From an uncultured Legionellaceae bacterium (GTDB lineage Bacteria; Pseudomonadota; Gammaproteobacteria; Legionellales; Legionellaceae), in NCBI GenBank assembly GCA_903887975.1, contig CAISSD010000194.1:1-24731 (forward strand): 24,731 nt of DNA, read 5' to 3'. The translations under genes were made by a program, and so were the position numbers. The notes beneath the pieces are model-generated. The model worked only from the letters and a program-made list of their open reading frames with translations. It made no database searches and had not been told where the DNA came from. How positions within the stretch are numbered: position 1 is the first letter of the stretch; each line of letters begins with the position of its first letter. Below are positions 22,995 through 24,731 of this stretch, one piece after another.

Positions 22995-24731
22995 TTAAAT
23001 GTCAATGTTTTCGGCTTCGAGCGCATTATTTTCAATGAATGCTCGTCTTGGTTCGACTTCATCACCCATCAGGGTGGTAAAAATCTCATCGGCAGCAATC
23101 GCATCTTCAATGGTAACTTGCAGCATGCGCCTTGCATTGGGGTCCATCGTGGTTTCCCACAGTTGACTTGGGTTCATTTCTCCAAGACCTTTATAGCGCT
23201 GGATAGACTGGCCTCGTTTGGCTTCTTCCATAAGCCATGCCACAACATCTTCAAAACTGTTGACGGCTTGAGTTTTTTCATGGCGCTTGACATAAGCACC
23301 TTCTTCAACAAGCTCATGCAGCATGGTGCCAATGCTCATTAAATCTTTATAATCCTTGGATGAGAATAATTCTAAATTTAATAAAAAAGTTGATGGCATA
23401 CCATGAAGAACTGCTGTGATTTCTGGTAAATGGCAATGGCGCTCCAGATCGTGATGAATGTTGACAACAAAAGATTGGGTTTTGCTGTCGATGGCGTTTA
23501 ATTTGGTGTTGAGTGATGCAACCCATTGCGTCATGATGGTTTCATTAAAGCAATCTTCTTGGCGAAGTAGGGGCTGTGTGATGAGTTGCTCCACCACCAA
23601 GCGAATGTAACGCTTGGATAAGCGCTCCATGATTTTTTCCATTTGTCGAAATTGCTTGACCAGACCATCCAGTGCCAAAGCCGTAATGGCAGGAATATCT
23701 TTGCCGGGATGAAACTGGGCGCCATCCAGTGCTGTTTCGGTTAAATAGGCAAACAGTGCATCATCATCTTTAACATATTGTTCTTGTTTGCCTTGCTTGA
23801 CTTTATAAAGAGGCGGTTGGGCAATATAAATATAACCGCGCTGAATGAGTTCAGGGGTTTGTCGATAAAAAAAGGTGAGCAACAACGTTCGAATATGCGA
23901 GCCATCCACATCAGCATCGGTCATGATGATGATTCGATGGTAGCGAACTTTATCCGGATTGTATTCGTCAGGACCAATACCACAGCCAAGGGCTGTGATG
24001 AGTGTGGCAACTTCTTGCGAGGCCAACATTTTGTCAAAACGCGCCTTTTCTACATTTAAAATTTTACCTTTTAACGGCAAAATGGCTTGAGATTTTCTGT
24101 CACGACCTTGTTTTGCAGAGCCGCCTGCCGAATCTCCTTCGACAATATAAAGCTCCGACAATGCGGGATCTTTTTCCTGGCAATCCGCAAGCTTCCCAGG
24201 AAGTCCTGCGATGTCCAGGGCGCCCTTTCGTCGTGTCATATCACGCGCACGTTTGGCGGCTTCCCGCGCACGAGCAGCTTCTATCATTTTGGCCACAATG
24301 GCTTTGGCGGCGGCTGGATTTTCCAATAAAAAATCATTGAATTTTTCAGCAACCAAAGATTCCACTGCGGATTTGACTTCGGAGGACACGAGTTTATCTT
24401 TAGTTTGGGATGAAAATTTTGGATCCGGTACTTTAACCGATAAAACGGCGGTTAAACCTTCGCGCGCATCATCCCCAATGGTTGCGATTTTGGCTTTTTT
24501 GGCAATGCCTTCGGACTCGATGTATTGATTGAGTGTTCGGGTTAATGCACCACGAAATCCAGCCAAATGCGTGCCACCATCGCGCTGTGGAATATTGTTG
24601 GTGAAACAAAAAATGGTTTCTTGGTACGAGTCGTTCCATTGCATGGAAAGCTCCACCACAACGTTGTCTTTTTCACCGAGCATGGAGAATACACTGGCGT
24701 TTAATGGGTTTTTGTTGCGATTTAAATGGGC
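22995..24731 (-). CDS. gyrB: DNA gyrase subunit B (C-terminal part; 5' end outside window)
   Basis: ATPase subunit of DNA gyrase, which introduces negative supercoils. The frame stays open to the window edge, with NRNKNPLNASVF just inside it, so the N-terminal ATPase domain lies beyond 24731. Visible regions are the transducer domain (QWNDSYQETIFCFTNNIPQR, GTHLAGFRGALTRTLN, VKVPDPKFSSQTKDKL) and the TOPRIM domain, with EGDSAGGSA and the metal-binding DADVDGSHIRT. The C-terminal IQRYKGLGEMNPSQLWETT is also present. The insert between TOPRIM and the C terminus, characteristic of gammaproteobacterial GyrB, is also there. An internal Met at 24681-24683 is not the start. Confidence 0.97.
   Translation of the reverse strand, partial: AHLNRNKNPLNASVFSMLGEKDNVVVELSMQWNDSYQETIFCFTNNIPQRDGGTHLAGFRGALTRTLNQYIESEGIAKKAKIATIGDDAREGLTAVLSVKVPDPKFSSQTKDKLVSSEVKSAVESLVAEKFNDFLLENPAAAKAIVAKMIEAARAREAAKRARDMTRRKGALDIAGLPGKLADCQEKDPALSELYIVEGDSAGGSAKQGRDRKSQAILPLKGKILNVEKARFDKMLASQEVATLITALGCGIGPDEYNPDKVRYHRIIIMTDADVDGSHIRTLLLTFFYRQTPELIQRGYIYIAQPPLYKVKQGKQEQYVKDDDALFAYLTETALDGAQFHPGKDIPAITALALDGLVKQFRQMEKIMERLSKRYIRLVVEQLITQPLLRQEDCFNETIMTQWVASLNTKLNAIDSKTQSFVVNIHHDLERHCHLPEITAVLHGMPSTFLLNLELFSSKDYKDLMSIGTMLHELVEEGAYVKRHEKTQAVNSFEDVVAWLMEEAKRGQSIQRYKGLGEMNPSQLWETTMDPNARRMLQVTIEDAIAADEIFTTLMGDEVEPRRAFIENNALEAENIDI

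Noticed and set aside
22929..23342. A 137-codon open frame on the + strand starting inside the small RNA region
   Set aside because: It is antisense to gyrB across most of its length, has no ribosome-binding site, and its sequence mirrors gyrB codon structure.

Overview
The window is a densely packed chromosomal segment of a gammaproteobacterium with an AT-leaning genome. The class call rests on LpoA, the fused two-domain RlmKL methyltransferase, DarP (YjgA), and a GyrB that closely resembles the enterobacterial protein. A secreted astacin protease and a Csr/Rsm-type small RNA with a GacA/LetA-like palindrome upstream would suit a Legionellales-like lineage, but that placement is inference. 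I see no insertion sequences, tRNAs, rRNAs, CRISPR arrays or prophage genes.

Layout. 1-271 holds a REP-like palindrome and a promoter. 272-6184 holds an unknown multi-pass membrane protein, an astacin protease translationally coupled to rsmI, lpoA divergent from rsmI, psd, and a tiny secreted four-cysteine protein. 6326-13106 is one continuous eight-gene operon on the + strand: a cold-shock-domain protein, a MoxR ATPase, a DUF58 protein, a DUF4381 protein, two von Willebrand A membrane proteins (BatA and BatB types), a TPR protein (BatC type) and BatD. 13299-13484 encodes a second tiny secreted cysteine-rich protein with a good terminator. 13665-15438 is an arylamine N-acetyltransferase plus alpha/beta-hydrolase pair behind a clear promoter. 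15435-20152 is a divergent metabolic locus: acetolactate synthase and a divergent acetolactate-decarboxylase-like protein on the - strand, and an RraA/HMG-aldolase-type protein with malate:quinone oxidoreductase on the + strand. 20136-22756 is the rlmL-darP pair. 22995-24731 is the C-terminal part of gyrB, which runs off the right edge.

Most notable find. The 238-bp gap between darP and gyrB contains an apparently complete small-RNA gene. It has a near-consensus sigma70 promoter, a palindrome resembling a GacA/LetA box about 64 bp upstream of the predicted start, and about 84 nt of RNA with six GGA motifs, several of them in hairpin loops. It ends in a GC hairpin followed by a T run. This is the architecture of a CsrA/RsmA-sequestering RNA.

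How the genes may work together. The divergent metabolic locus can be read as a route from malate to oxaloacetate (Mqo), to pyruvate (the oxaloacetate decarboxylase activity known in RraA-like proteins), to acetolactate (AlsS), to acetoin (AlsD-like). The two transcription units share a short intergenic region with overlapping -35 elements, a tandem 9-bp repeat and an 11-bp palindrome. The MoxR/Bat operon looks like a complete envelope-associated chaperone/vWA system.
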